Position numbers and translations under genes: made by a program. The notes beneath the pieces were generated by a model. It ran no database searches. It was not told the DNA's origin and worked only from the letters and a program-made list of their open reading frames with translations. This document shows, in pieces, positions 1 through 5,765 of a stretch of DNA of 5,765 nucleotides (positions are counted from its first letter, which is position 1; each line of letters begins with the position of its first letter). Where the stretch lies: the NCBI GenBank assembly GCA_023418355.1, contig JAEZZU010000157.1:1-5765 (forward strand). The letters are read 5' to 3'. This DNA comes from Pseudomonadota bacterium. Lineage in GTDB: Bacteria > Pseudomonadota > Gammaproteobacteria > Burkholderiales > Burkholderiaceae_C.

Positions 1-33
1 AAGGCTCAGTGAGAGGTTGCTCCCCAAACAGCG

Positions 34-55
34 ACGGGGGCGAACATGCCCCCGT
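34..55. other. GC-rich hairpin downstream of the SulP gene
   Basis: A perfect 8-bp inverted repeat (acgggggc / gcccccgt) encloses a 6-base loop. It lies about 110 bases beyond the SulP stop codon. Read on the minus strand it could fold as a strong hairpin in the 3' region of that transcript, but the bases after it (GTCGCTGTTTGG) are not a proper U tract. It is therefore at best a weak or factor-assisted terminator. It could equally serve a plus-strand gene that lies outside the window. I see nothing else convincing in bases 1-165. Confidence 0.35.
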
Positions 56-165
56 GTGGTCAAAAAAGTGCCGTCACGCTATCCCATCAAACAGGTCAGA
101 AAACCTTAAGTGAACGGCATTACCGCATGTGCGGGCTTTGTTCATGGGGAGTTGCAATCAGTGCT

Positions 166-1644
166 TCAGGTCTTCATGCGCTGAATCAGACGCTGGCTGC
201 TGGCATCCATGCCGAGCAGCTCGACCGTGCAGCCATGCTGCTGCAGGCGGTCCACCACCTTGTCCAGCGCGCCAATGGCGGTGATGTCCCAGAAGTGTGC
301 CCCGCTCACATCAATGCGCACGGGGTGGCCTGCTACGGCCAGCACATCAAACTGCTCGACCAGCGCATCGGCAGACGCAAAAAACACCTGCCCGCTCACA
401 TACCAGGTGCGCACGCCCGTGGCGGTATCGTCTTCATGGCGCACCTGCAGCATGCCCGCCACCTTGAAGGTGAAGAACACGCCGGACAGCAGCACACCGG
501 CAATCACGCCGGCGGCCAGATTGTGGGTAAAGACGGTGATGACCACGGTCGCCAGCATCACGGCCGTGGAAAGGCGCGGGTAGCGCACCAGATTGCCCAC
601 GGACTTCCAGTCAAAAGTGGAGGCTGACACCATCACCATGATGGCCACCAGCGCCATCACCGGCACCTGCGACACCCAGGGCTTGAGCAGCACCATCAGC
701 ACCAGCAGAAACACACCGGCAAACAGCGTGGACAGGCGACCGCGACCGCCATAGCGCACATTACCCACGGCCTGGCCAATCATGCCGCAGCCCGCAATGC
801 CACCAAACACGCTGGAGGCCATATTCGCCAGGCCCAGCCCGGTGCACTCGCGGTTTTTGTTGCTGGGGGTGTTGGTCATTTCATCGACCACGGCGGCCGT
901 GAGCACCGACTCCAGCAGGCCCACCATGGCGATCGCCAGCGCGGGCAGCATGATGATGCGCAGCGTATCCAGCGTGGCAGGCACCTCGGGCAGGCCAAAC
1001 ACGGGCAGCGCCTCCGGCAGCTTGCCCAGATCGGCCACCGTGGCCACTGGCAGGCCCAGCATGGAGGCCAGCACCGTCAGCAGCACCACGCAGATCAGCG
1101 GCGATGGAATGACCAGCAGCGCCTTGAGCTGCAGACGCTGCCCCAGCCAAGGCAGACCGTAGATGATGAGCAGCCCGGCTGCCAGCATGGCCCAGGTGGC
1201 CGTATTGGCGTTGTGCAGGTGCGGCAGCTGCGCCATGAAGATCATGATGGCCAGCGCGTTCACAAAGCCCGTACGCACGGAGCTGGAGACAAAGCGCATC
1301 AGCATGCCCATCTTGCACAGGCCAAACACGATCTGCATGGCACCGGCCACCAGACCGGCCGCAAACAGGTACTGAATGCCGTGCGAAGCCACCAGCGGCG
1401 CAGCCACCAGCGCCACCGAACCGGCAGCCGCCGACACCATGGCCGGACGCCCGCCAAAAAAGGCAATCACGATGCTGATCACGAAGGAGGCGAACAGGCC
1501 GACCGATGGGTCCACCCCCGCCACAAACGAGAAGGCGATGACCTCTGGAATCAGCGCGAAGGTCGCCACAGCACCGGCCAGCAATTCACGCGGGATGCTG
1601 GGCGCCCATTCCGCGCGCAGGCGGGTTAACAACGGCAAGGACAT
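166..1644 (-). CDS. SulP-family inorganic anion transporter with C-terminal STAS domain
   Basis: A 492-residue inner-membrane secondary transporter of the SulP/SLC26 family, which carries sulfate, bicarbonate or other anions; the substrate cannot be told from sequence. Residues 20-395 are a run of hydrophobic segments, consistent with the family's 14-helix fold. The first reads LLAGAVATFALIPEVIAFSF and is followed by VAGVDPSVGL. The conserved central block spans about 245-305: E245, RECTGLGLAN (265-274), GGIAGCGMIG (281-290) and N295. Residues about 405-490 form a cytoplasmic STAS domain with the core IDVSGAHFWDITAIGAL; Thr455 occupies the place where anti-sigma-antagonist STAS proteins carry a phosphorylatable Ser. 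An ATG 51 codons upstream (1797) is in frame, but that stretch is AT-rich and overlaps a terminator, so 1644 is preferred. No clear Shine-Dalgarno precedes 1644, and I could not identify a promoter in the 72 bases between it and the terminator. From memory the N-terminus resembles Bacillus YbaR-type SulP proteins more than classical sulfate permeases. Confidence 0.93.
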   Translation of the reverse strand: MSLPLLTRLRAEWAPSIPRELLAGAVATFALIPEVIAFSFVAGVDPSVGLFASFVISIVIAFFGGRPAMVSAAAGSVALVAAPLVASHGIQYLFAAGLVAGAMQIVFGLCKMGMLMRFVSSSVRTGFVNALAIMIFMAQLPHLHNANTATWAMLAAGLLIIYGLPWLGQRLQLKALLVIPSPLICVVLLTVLASMLGLPVATVADLGKLPEALPVFGLPEVPATLDTLRIIMLPALAIAMVGLLESVLTAAVVDEMTNTPSNKNRECTGLGLANMASSVFGGIAGCGMIGQAVGNVRYGGRGRLSTLFAGVFLLVLMVLLKPWVSQVPVMALVAIMVMVSASTFDWKSVGNLVRYPRLSTAVMLATVVITVFTHNLAAGVIAGVLLSGVFFTFKVAGMLQVRHEDDTATGVRTWYVSGQVFFASADALVEQFDVLAVAGHPVRIDVSGAHFWDITAIGALDKVVDRLQQHGCTVELLGMDASSQRLIQRMKT

Positions 1645-1716
1645 ACAGATCAAAAAGCAGAACGTGCAGGAGCGTGATGGTAGGGCTTGGCAAAAGCACT
1701 GCAGCCTCAATAAAAA

Positions 1717-1794
1717 GAGCAGCTTGCGCCGATAAAACAAGGATTTCAGATACAAAGTTATCTGAAATCCATATATATCAAGCGCAAGCCGCTC
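1717..1794 (-). terminator. Compound nested inverted repeat, probable terminator of the SEC-C gene
   Basis: Two inverted repeats lie one inside the other. The outer arms are 1717-1729 (gagcagcttgcgc) and 1782-1794 (gcgcaagccgctc), 13 positions with a single mismatch. The inner arms are 1741-1752 (ggatttcagata) and 1759-1770 (tatctgaaatcc), a perfect 12 bp around a 6-base loop. On the minus strand the outer stem is followed directly by TTTTTATT and the inner stem by TTGTTTTATC, so either could end transcripts from the SEC-C gene, whose stop is 46 bases upstream. On the plus strand the outer stem is followed by caattttt, so the element may work in both directions. The terminator role is inferred; the repeats are seen directly. 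Confidence 0.6.
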
Positions 1795-1803
1795 CAATTT
1801 TTA

Positions 1804-1833
1804 GAGTGCCGTGGTGGCACTCAGCCATGGCTG
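1804..1833. repeat. Small hairpin plus 12-base palindrome after the SEC-C gene
   Basis: A perfect 7-bp inverted repeat (gagtgcc at 1804-1810, ggcactc at 1816-1822, loop gtggt) abuts a perfect 12-base palindrome, cagccatggctg (1822-1833), sharing one base. They lie 7-36 bases after the SEC-C stop codon on the minus strand, just before the larger nested element. The hairpin is followed on that strand by TAAAAATT rather than a U run, so it is not a standard terminator by itself. It could protect the 3' end of the message; that is speculation. Confidence 0.4.
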
Positions 1834-1839
1834 TTCAGA

Positions 1840-2664
1840 TCAAGCGCCGCAGCACTTCTTGAACTTCTTGCCGCTGCCGCAGGTGCAGGGGTCGTTACGG
1901 CCGGGCAGATCACCCTTGACGATGGTCTCCACGCGGGGACCCATGCTGCGCCACAGCTGGCGCAGGTCGTACACGGCCCAGATGGCTTCGCCAAAGGCGT
2001 CCAGACGGTCCTGGCTGGTCGATGCAGGGCCGGCCTCGTCATACAGATTCAGCTCGGGTTCGCCATCGTCGTCTTCGGTCAGGTTGACGATGAATTCCAT
2101 GGCCGCATCCAGCATCTGTGCAGCTTCCTTGTCACGGGGAGCGGCCCACTCTTCGGCCCAGTTTTCCACCACGAACATGAAGCCCAGTGCCCAGACCTGT
2201 GCCAGCGAAGGCACTTCTTCGTCCGCCAGCTCGGCACGCTCTGCCTCGGGCAGCATCAGCAGTGCGCCGCGGGTGTCCATGATTTCAGGCTGGAAGGCAG
2301 CTTCGTCCTGCAGCGACTTGATGGGTGCATCGAGCTGTTCGCGGATTTCTGCCAGACGCAGCTGGGCCAGTTCCAGGAAGCGGGCCTGCTGTGCTTCGTC
2401 CTTGAAGACGTCCAGCTTGGGTAGGGGCTGGCCTTCGGCCACTTCCAGGGTCTCGCCATCGCCCAGCAGCATGGGCAGCCATTCAGCGACGGGAATGTCA
2501 CGGCGTGTGCAGACCACAGCGGCCAGGAAACCATCGCAGAACTCCCACTGTGGAATCTCTTCTTCGCGGGTGCGCAGGTCCTCGAGCATGGTGTCCAGCT
2601 CTTCGAGCATGTCGGTGCTCAGCGCGGTGTGGGCTTCCACAGTTTGGTTTTCGGTGTTTTCCAT
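1840..2664 (-). CDS. UPF0149 (YecA-like) protein with C-terminal SEC-C zinc-binding motif
   Basis: A 274-residue, acidic, soluble, probably cytoplasmic protein. Residues about 18-190 match the UPF0149/YecA/YgfB family: an N-terminal helical stretch rich in Glu, then the signature EFCDGFLAAVVC (41-52) and EWLPMLLGD (61-69), then WALGFMFVVENWAEEW (158-173). The C-terminus is a textbook SEC-C motif, GRNDPC at 255-260 continuing TCGSGKKFKKCCG, with Cys260, Cys262, Cys271 and Cys272 in the C-x-C-x8-C-C spacing that binds zinc in the SecA tail. In SecA this motif contacts SecB and ribosomes; in UPF0149 proteins its partner is not established, so a ribosome or chaperone link is only inference. The start at 2664 was chosen because family similarity begins soon after it. 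An in-frame ATG at 2700 would add 12 residues (MGFTPANCFEYT), and the candidate ribosome site before 2664 (TTGAG) is weak, so the exact start is uncertain. Confidence 0.93.
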   Translation of the reverse strand: MENTENQTVEAHTALSTDMLEELDTMLEDLRTREEEIPQWEFCDGFLAAVVCTRRDIPVAEWLPMLLGDGETLEVAEGQPLPKLDVFKDEAQQARFLELAQLRLAEIREQLDAPIKSLQDEAAFQPEIMDTRGALLMLPEAERAELADEEVPSLAQVWALGFMFVVENWAEEWAAPRDKEAAQMLDAAMEFIVNLTEDDDGEPELNLYDEAGPASTSQDRLDAFGEAIWAVYDLRQLWRSMGPRVETIVKGDLPGRNDPCTCGSGKKFKKCCGA

Positions 2665-2810
2665 GGTGTACTCAAAACAGTTAGCGGGCGTGAAGCCCAT
2701 GTACGAATTCGGCGGTCTCCTGCATGACGCAAACGCCGACATTCGCACAATCAGTGCAAAAGGGCGGGGCATGCATGCGTGTGGCATGCGCGGCCGATGT
2801 CGGGCAGTGT

Positions 2811-2832
2811 AGTCCGTGCGCCAAGTCCGTGC
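2811..2832 (+). repeat. Short tandem direct repeat in the leader of the synthase-domain gene
   Basis: The 9-mer agtccgtgc occurs at 2811-2819 and again at 2824-2832, a 13-base period, ending 9 bases before the Shine-Dalgarno. It may be a small regulator-binding site or chance; nothing else in the sequence decides this. Confidence 0.3.
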
Positions 2833-2841
2833 CCGTTACCC

Positions 2842-2846
2842 AGGAG
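2842..2846 (+). promoter_or_regulatory. Ribosome binding site fixing the start of the synthase-domain gene
   Basis: AGGAG lies 8 bases before the ATG at 2855. It decides in favour of this start over the first in-frame start codon, at 2816, which is 13 codons upstream and has no comparable site. Confidence 0.7.
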
Positions 2847-2854
2847 TTGTCTGC

Positions 2855-4570
2855 ATGTCCACTGGTTCTTCCTCTCGCGTAAGGCTTTTTCCCATCCGCT
2901 ACACCGTCTGGGCGCTGTGCATGCTGACCAGCGTGCTGGGGCTGGCTGCAGCCGTGGCCTGGGGCCACTGGTGGTGGCTGCTGCCCGCCGTGGCCATCGT
3001 GCTCAGCGTGCTGGGCTGGGCGGATGTGCAGCAGACGCGCCATGCCATCTTGCGCAACTACCCCGTCATCGGCCACATGCGCTTCTGGCTGGAGTACATC
3101 CGCCCCGAGATGCGCCAGTACTTCATCGAGGGCGACCACGAAGCCCTGCCCTTTTCCCGCGCCCAGCGCTCTCTGGTCTATCAGCGCGCCAAGGGGGAGC
3201 CGGACAGCCGCCCGTTTGGCACCTTGCTGGACGTGTCCGCCACCGGCTATGAATGGGTGAACCACTCGCTCACACCCACCAAACTGGACACCCAGGACTT
3301 TCGCGTCTGGATTGGGGGCGAGCCCGGCAAGCCCCTGCCCGGCCAGGAGGCCTGCACCCAGCCCTACCACGCCAGCATCTTCAACATCTCGGCCATGAGC
3401 TTTGGCGCACTCTCGGCCAATGCCATCCTGGCGCTGAATCTGGGCGCACGCACCAGCGGTTTTGCACATGACACAGGCGAAGGCTCCATCAGCAAATACC
3501 ACCGCGAGCACGGTGGCGATCTGATCTGGCAGATTGCTTCGGGCTACTTTGGCTGCCGCAACCCCGACGGCACGTTCAGCGAAGAACGCTTTGTCGAGAA
3601 CGCACGCGACCCACAGGTCAAGATGATTGAGCTCAAGCTCAGCCAGGGTGCCAAGCCGGGCCACGGCGGCATGCTGCTGGGTGCCAAGGTCACGCCGGAA
3701 ATCGCCGCCGCACGTGGCATTCCCGTGGGGCAGGACTGCATCAGCCCCAGCACCCACAGCGCGTTTCATACGCCGATGGAGCTGATGCAGTTTCTGGCCA
3801 AGCTGCGCCGCATGTCAGGCGGCAAGCCCGTGGGGCTCAAGCTGTGCGTAGGCCACCCCTGGGAATGGTTTGCCATGGTCAAGGCCATGATGGAAACCGA
3901 TATCACGCCCGACTTCATCGTGGTGGACGGTGCCGAAGGAGGCACAGGCGCTGCCCCCGTGGAATTTACCGACCATGTGGGCGTGCCACTGCAGGAAGGC
4001 CTGCTGCTGGTACACAACACGCTGATTGGCGTGAACCTGCGCCACCGCATCAAGCTGGGGGCCGCCGCCAAGGTGATTACGGCGTTTGACATTGCCCGCA
4101 TGATGGCGCTGGGGGCTGACTGGTGCAACGCAGGGCGCGGCTTCATGCTGGCCCTGGGCTGCATCCAGGCCCAGACCTGCCACACCGGCCACTGCCCCAC
4201 GGGCGTGACCACGCAGGACCCGCTGCGCCAGAAAGCGCTGGTCGTGCCCGACAAGGCCACGCGCGTGGCCAACTTTCACCGCAACACCATGCACGCACTC
4301 AAGGAACTGGTGCAGGCAGCCGGGCTGCACCACCCCAATGAAATCACGGCCCACCACATCGTGCGCCGCACCAGCGATGCCCATGTGCACCAGCTCGCCA
4401 ACACCATCTTGCGCGTGCAGCCCGGCGCGCTGCTGGGGCCGCTGGACGAGCAGCACAATGTATTCAAAAACTACTGGCCGCGCGCCAGCGCGCAGAGCTT
4501 TCAGATTGCGCCTCCACCGCTGAGCCCCTCCGCCGCGGCGCCCAGAGAACAAGGCACAATCACTGGCTAA
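2855..4570 (+). CDS. Membrane-anchored FMN-binding glutamate-synthase-domain protein
   Basis: A 571-residue protein holding the synthase (FMN/iron-sulfur) half of glutamate synthase, without the N-terminal glutaminase domain of GltB. Two hydrophobic segments (about 17-35 and 37-54) precede the soluble part, suggesting an inner-membrane hairpin anchor. Catalytic-domain landmarks are NISAMSFGALS (177-187), DTGEGSISKYH (206-216), KLSQGAKPGHGG (261-272), VVDGAEGGTGAAP (356-368) and KVITAFDIARMMALGAD (406-422). Cys436, Cys442 and Cys447 reproduce the C-x5-C-x4-C spacing of the 3Fe-4S ligands in GltB, and PTGVTTQ follows as in that enzyme. FMN and a 3Fe-4S cluster are thus expected. The family is widespread and usually annotated 'FMN-binding glutamate synthase family protein'; the physiological reaction of such stand-alone forms is not settled, and glutamate formation from ammonia or another amine is only possible by analogy. 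The tail (about 550-571) is Pro/Ala-rich and probably disordered. It may be the first gene of a short operon with the gene at 4660. Confidence 0.94.
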   Translation: MSTGSSSRVRLFPIRYTVWALCMLTSVLGLAAAVAWGHWWWLLPAVAIVLSVLGWADVQQTRHAILRNYPVIGHMRFWLEYIRPEMRQYFIEGDHEALPFSRAQRSLVYQRAKGEPDSRPFGTLLDVSATGYEWVNHSLTPTKLDTQDFRVWIGGEPGKPLPGQEACTQPYHASIFNISAMSFGALSANAILALNLGARTSGFAHDTGEGSISKYHREHGGDLIWQIASGYFGCRNPDGTFSEERFVENARDPQVKMIELKLSQGAKPGHGGMLLGAKVTPEIAAARGIPVGQDCISPSTHSAFHTPMELMQFLAKLRRMSGGKPVGLKLCVGHPWEWFAMVKAMMETDITPDFIVVDGAEGGTGAAPVEFTDHVGVPLQEGLLLVHNTLIGVNLRHRIKLGAAAKVITAFDIARMMALGADWCNAGRGFMLALGCIQAQTCHTGHCPTGVTTQDPLRQKALVVPDKATRVANFHRNTMHALKELVQAAGLHHPNEITAHHIVRRTSDAHVHQLANTILRVQPGALLGPLDEQHNVFKNYWPRASAQSFQIAPPPLSPSAAAPREQGTITG

Positions 4571-4659
4571 ACCCTGGAGCGCACGCCTGCTTGGTGTTCG
4601 TGCTCCTCCTGCCCTGTTTGCTCTGCCCGACCGTACCTGTGCCCGCTACCCACTCTTCC

Positions 4660-5451
4660 ATGGATTACCTCGCTTTTCTTCAAGCCCATGTGCGCAGCCA
4701 GCCGCACAGCGTCATGCGCTATGACGAGGGGCAGGAAAGCCTGTGGGTCAAGCGTGCAGGCGCGCTCAACCCGCAGTGGCGCTACCGCGTGCTCGGTGCC
4801 ATGGCCCGCGCCTTCAAGATGCAGGTGCTCAGCCCCGTGCCCAACCCCGGCGGCAAAGTCGCCGTAGCCACCGAGGTGCGCCGCCTGCAGGACTTTGCAG
4901 CTCGCGGTCTGCGGGCGCCGCAGGTGCTGGCGAGCACGGAAGATGGCTTTCTCATGCGCCATCTGGGCCAGCCCGGCGAAGCCACGCCCAGCCTGGGCAA
5001 TGAAATGGAAGCCGCCGTCGAACGAGGCCCCAGCGCCGTGCTGGCGCTGTGGAAGCAGGGCCTGCAGGCCATCAGCAAGGTGCACAAGGTCGGCACCACA
5101 CTGAGCCAGGCCTTCGCGCGCAATCTGGTGCGCTGCCCCGACGGGGTGATTGGCTATATCGACTTTGAGGACGACCCCGCCGCCCACCTGCCCCTGCCCG
5201 TGTGCCAGGCGCGCGATGCGCTGTGCTACGCTCACTCCACGGCCTGGATACTGGCCAAGGCCGATGCACTGGCCGAGGGCCGCAAGCACTGGAAGGCCTG
5301 GGTACAGACCCTCTCGCCCGAAACCCGTGAGGTGCTGCTCTACTCCATCGCCCGCATGGCATGGGCCTCACGCCTGCCCATGGACCGCAAGCTGGGGCGC
5401 GACGGCCAGCGCATTCGCATGGCGTTTGAGCTAGTGCGTGCAGACCCATAA
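4660..5451 (+). CDS. Protein-kinase-fold phosphotransferase-like protein, possibly a pseudokinase
   Basis: A 263-residue soluble protein that I place by motif in the small bacterial kinase-fold group near BUD32-type and Kdo kinase/InaA proteins. Candidate landmarks: Lys31 in ESLWVKRAG as the ATP-binding lysine; Glu72 in TEVRRLQDFAARGLRAPQVL, a block typical of helix C running into the next strand; FLMRHL (97-102) as the hinge; Asn155 in LSQAFARN; and Asp168 in GYIDFED. The Asn-to-Asp spacing of 13 equals that of classical kinases. The residue 5 before Asn155, normally the catalytic Asp, is Gln150, and the usual HGD/HRD triplet reads LSQ. Substrate unknown. The ATG at 4660 gives a compact cytosolic protein but has no Shine-Dalgarno. 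In-frame TTG (4591) and GTG (4594) starts lie behind GGAG (4576-4579) and would add 22-23 mostly hydrophobic residues; I consider that less likely. It begins 89 bases after the preceding gene. Confidence 0.85.
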   Translation: MDYLAFLQAHVRSQPHSVMRYDEGQESLWVKRAGALNPQWRYRVLGAMARAFKMQVLSPVPNPGGKVAVATEVRRLQDFAARGLRAPQVLASTEDGFLMRHLGQPGEATPSLGNEMEAAVERGPSAVLALWKQGLQAISKVHKVGTTLSQAFARNLVRCPDGVIGYIDFEDDPAAHLPLPVCQARDALCYAHSTAWILAKADALAEGRKHWKAWVQTLSPETREVLLYSIARMAWASRLPMDRKLGRDGQRIRMAFELVRADP

Positions 5452-5464
5452 AGCCCGCAAAAAA

Positions 5465-5525
5465 TATAGCTGCCAGCGCTTGCTGCATCTGCGATAGAGG
5501 CCAAAAAACACCTCAGACAGCTATA
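5465..5525. repeat. Intergenic inverted-repeat element
   Basis: Perfect 8-base outer arms, tatagctg (5465-5472) and cagctata (5518-5525), enclose gccagcgcttgctgc, a smaller gagg/cctc stem (5497-5500 with 5511-5514) and an A-rich segment. Read on the minus strand the left arm ends in CAGCTATATTTTTTGC, a terminator-like A/T run. The AGCTGC plus GCGC plus A-run design is shared with the element at 1717-1794, and I remember similar sequences scattered between genes in Comamonadaceae. It starts 13 bases after the kinase-like gene. No proper U tract follows it on the plus strand. The rest of 5452-5638 shows nothing I can name beyond a possible -10 (TAAGAT, 5582-5587) lacking a matching -35. Confidence 0.5.
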
Positions 5526-5638
5526 CCCTGTCAGTTTCTATGTCTTTCATGCTGCCCGCAGCACGGCTTTGTCTACCCGGCTAAGATTGCGCCCATCAGT
5601 TCAGTTGCTGCAGCGCAGCGAAAGAACTTCAGAATTAC

Positions 5639-5715
<77 letters not shown>

Positions 5716-5720
5716 CATAA

Positions 5721-5758
5721 AAAAGCCTTGGTGAATACATGTTCGCCAAGGCTTTTTT
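5721..5758 (+). terminator. Intrinsic terminator of the initiator tRNA
   Basis: The arms aaaagccttggtgaa (5721-5735) and ttcgccaaggctttt (5742-5756) pair over 15 positions with one T-G wobble around the 6-base loop tacatg, and the T run (5753-5758) continues past the GC-rich part. This is a classical Rho-independent terminator just behind the tRNA. The matching A run on the left makes it potentially bidirectional, so it may also serve a minus-strand gene beyond the window. Confidence 0.9.
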
Positions 5759-5765
5759 CTTGTCT

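Larger units (their letters stand above)
2665..2854. promoter_or_regulatory. Divergent intergenic region between the SEC-C and synthase-domain genes
   Basis: This 190-base region must carry the promoters of two divergent genes, but I could not pick convincing -35/-10 pairs on either strand. Structure visible in it: a 10-base palindrome gcatgcatgc (2769-2778); a repeated gcatgcg (2773-2779 and 2784-2790); an imperfect operator-like dyad ttcgcacaatcagtgcaa (2742-2759); and a widely spaced inverted pair ccgacat (2736-2742) / atgtcgg (2797-2803). Any regulatory role is inference. No gene of convincing length is present. Confidence 0.45.

Noticed and set aside
46..627. Plus-strand frame starting near the hairpin at 34-55
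   Set aside because: Most of it is antisense to the STAS and C-terminal membrane part of the SulP gene; its His/Gly-rich translation resembles no protein family.
1645..1797. 51-residue N-terminal extension of the SulP protein
   Set aside because: The extra residues are Phe/Leu/Arg/Cys-rich, coincide with the nested terminator repeats, and are absent from the family's usual N-terminus.
2681..2725. 14-codon frame (MQETAEFVHGLHAR) just upstream of the SEC-C gene, as a possible leader peptide
   Set aside because: It has no Shine-Dalgarno, no run of regulatory codons, and no attenuator-like hairpin pair; it is readily explained by chance.
1811..2812. Long plus-strand open frame (333 codons) opposite the SEC-C gene
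   Set aside because: It is extremely rich in Ser/Arg with no recognisable domain, and it is the antisense of a well-supported gene. High-G+C codon bias creates such frames.
2681..3769. Minus-strand open frame of 362 codons under the synthase-domain gene
   Set aside because: It lies antisense to conserved FMN and iron-sulfur motifs, shows low-complexity Ala/Gly/His composition, and has no ribosome site.
4567..5289. Minus-strand frame of 240 codons opposite the kinase-like gene
   Set aside because: It is antisense to a frame with ordered kinase-like motifs, and its composition is typical of a shadow frame.

Overview
The window looks like a chromosomal segment from a high-G+C betaproteobacterium, most likely Burkholderiales and probably Comamonadaceae (Comamonas, Delftia or Acidovorax type). 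The grounds are the strong G/C bias at third codon positions, the protein families present, and intergenic palindromic elements built on AGCTGC/GCGC cores flanked by A/T runs, which I remember as common in that family. The taxonomic call rests on recollection and has not been searched.

Layout. Two genes on the minus strand face away from two genes and a tRNA on the plus strand. Reading leftwards from the centre: a UPF0149 (YecA-like) protein with a C-terminal SEC-C zinc motif (1840-2664), then a 195-base gap packed with inverted repeats that includes a probable compound terminator (1717-1794), then a SulP-family anion transporter with a C-terminal STAS domain (166-1644). Bases 1-165 hold a short GC-rich hairpin (34-55) and no convincing gene. 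Reading rightwards from a 190-base divergent intergenic region: a membrane-anchored, stand-alone FMN/iron-sulfur glutamate-synthase-domain protein (2855-4570), a kinase-fold protein whose catalytic aspartate position holds glutamine (4660-5451), an intergenic repeat element (5465-5525), an initiator tRNA-fMet (5639-5715) and a strong intrinsic terminator (5721-5758).

How the genes relate. I see no obvious shared pathway. The two plus-strand genes are only 89 bases apart, with no terminator visible between them, and may be co-transcribed. The two minus-strand genes are separated by a likely terminator and are probably independent. This is mostly ordinary housekeeping and accessory sequence. 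The points most worth a second look are the kinase-like protein with its altered catalytic loop, the membrane-anchored synthase domain that lacks a glutaminase, and the nested inverted repeats between the minus-strand genes. I found no CRISPR array, insertion sequence, phage gene or clearly new system.
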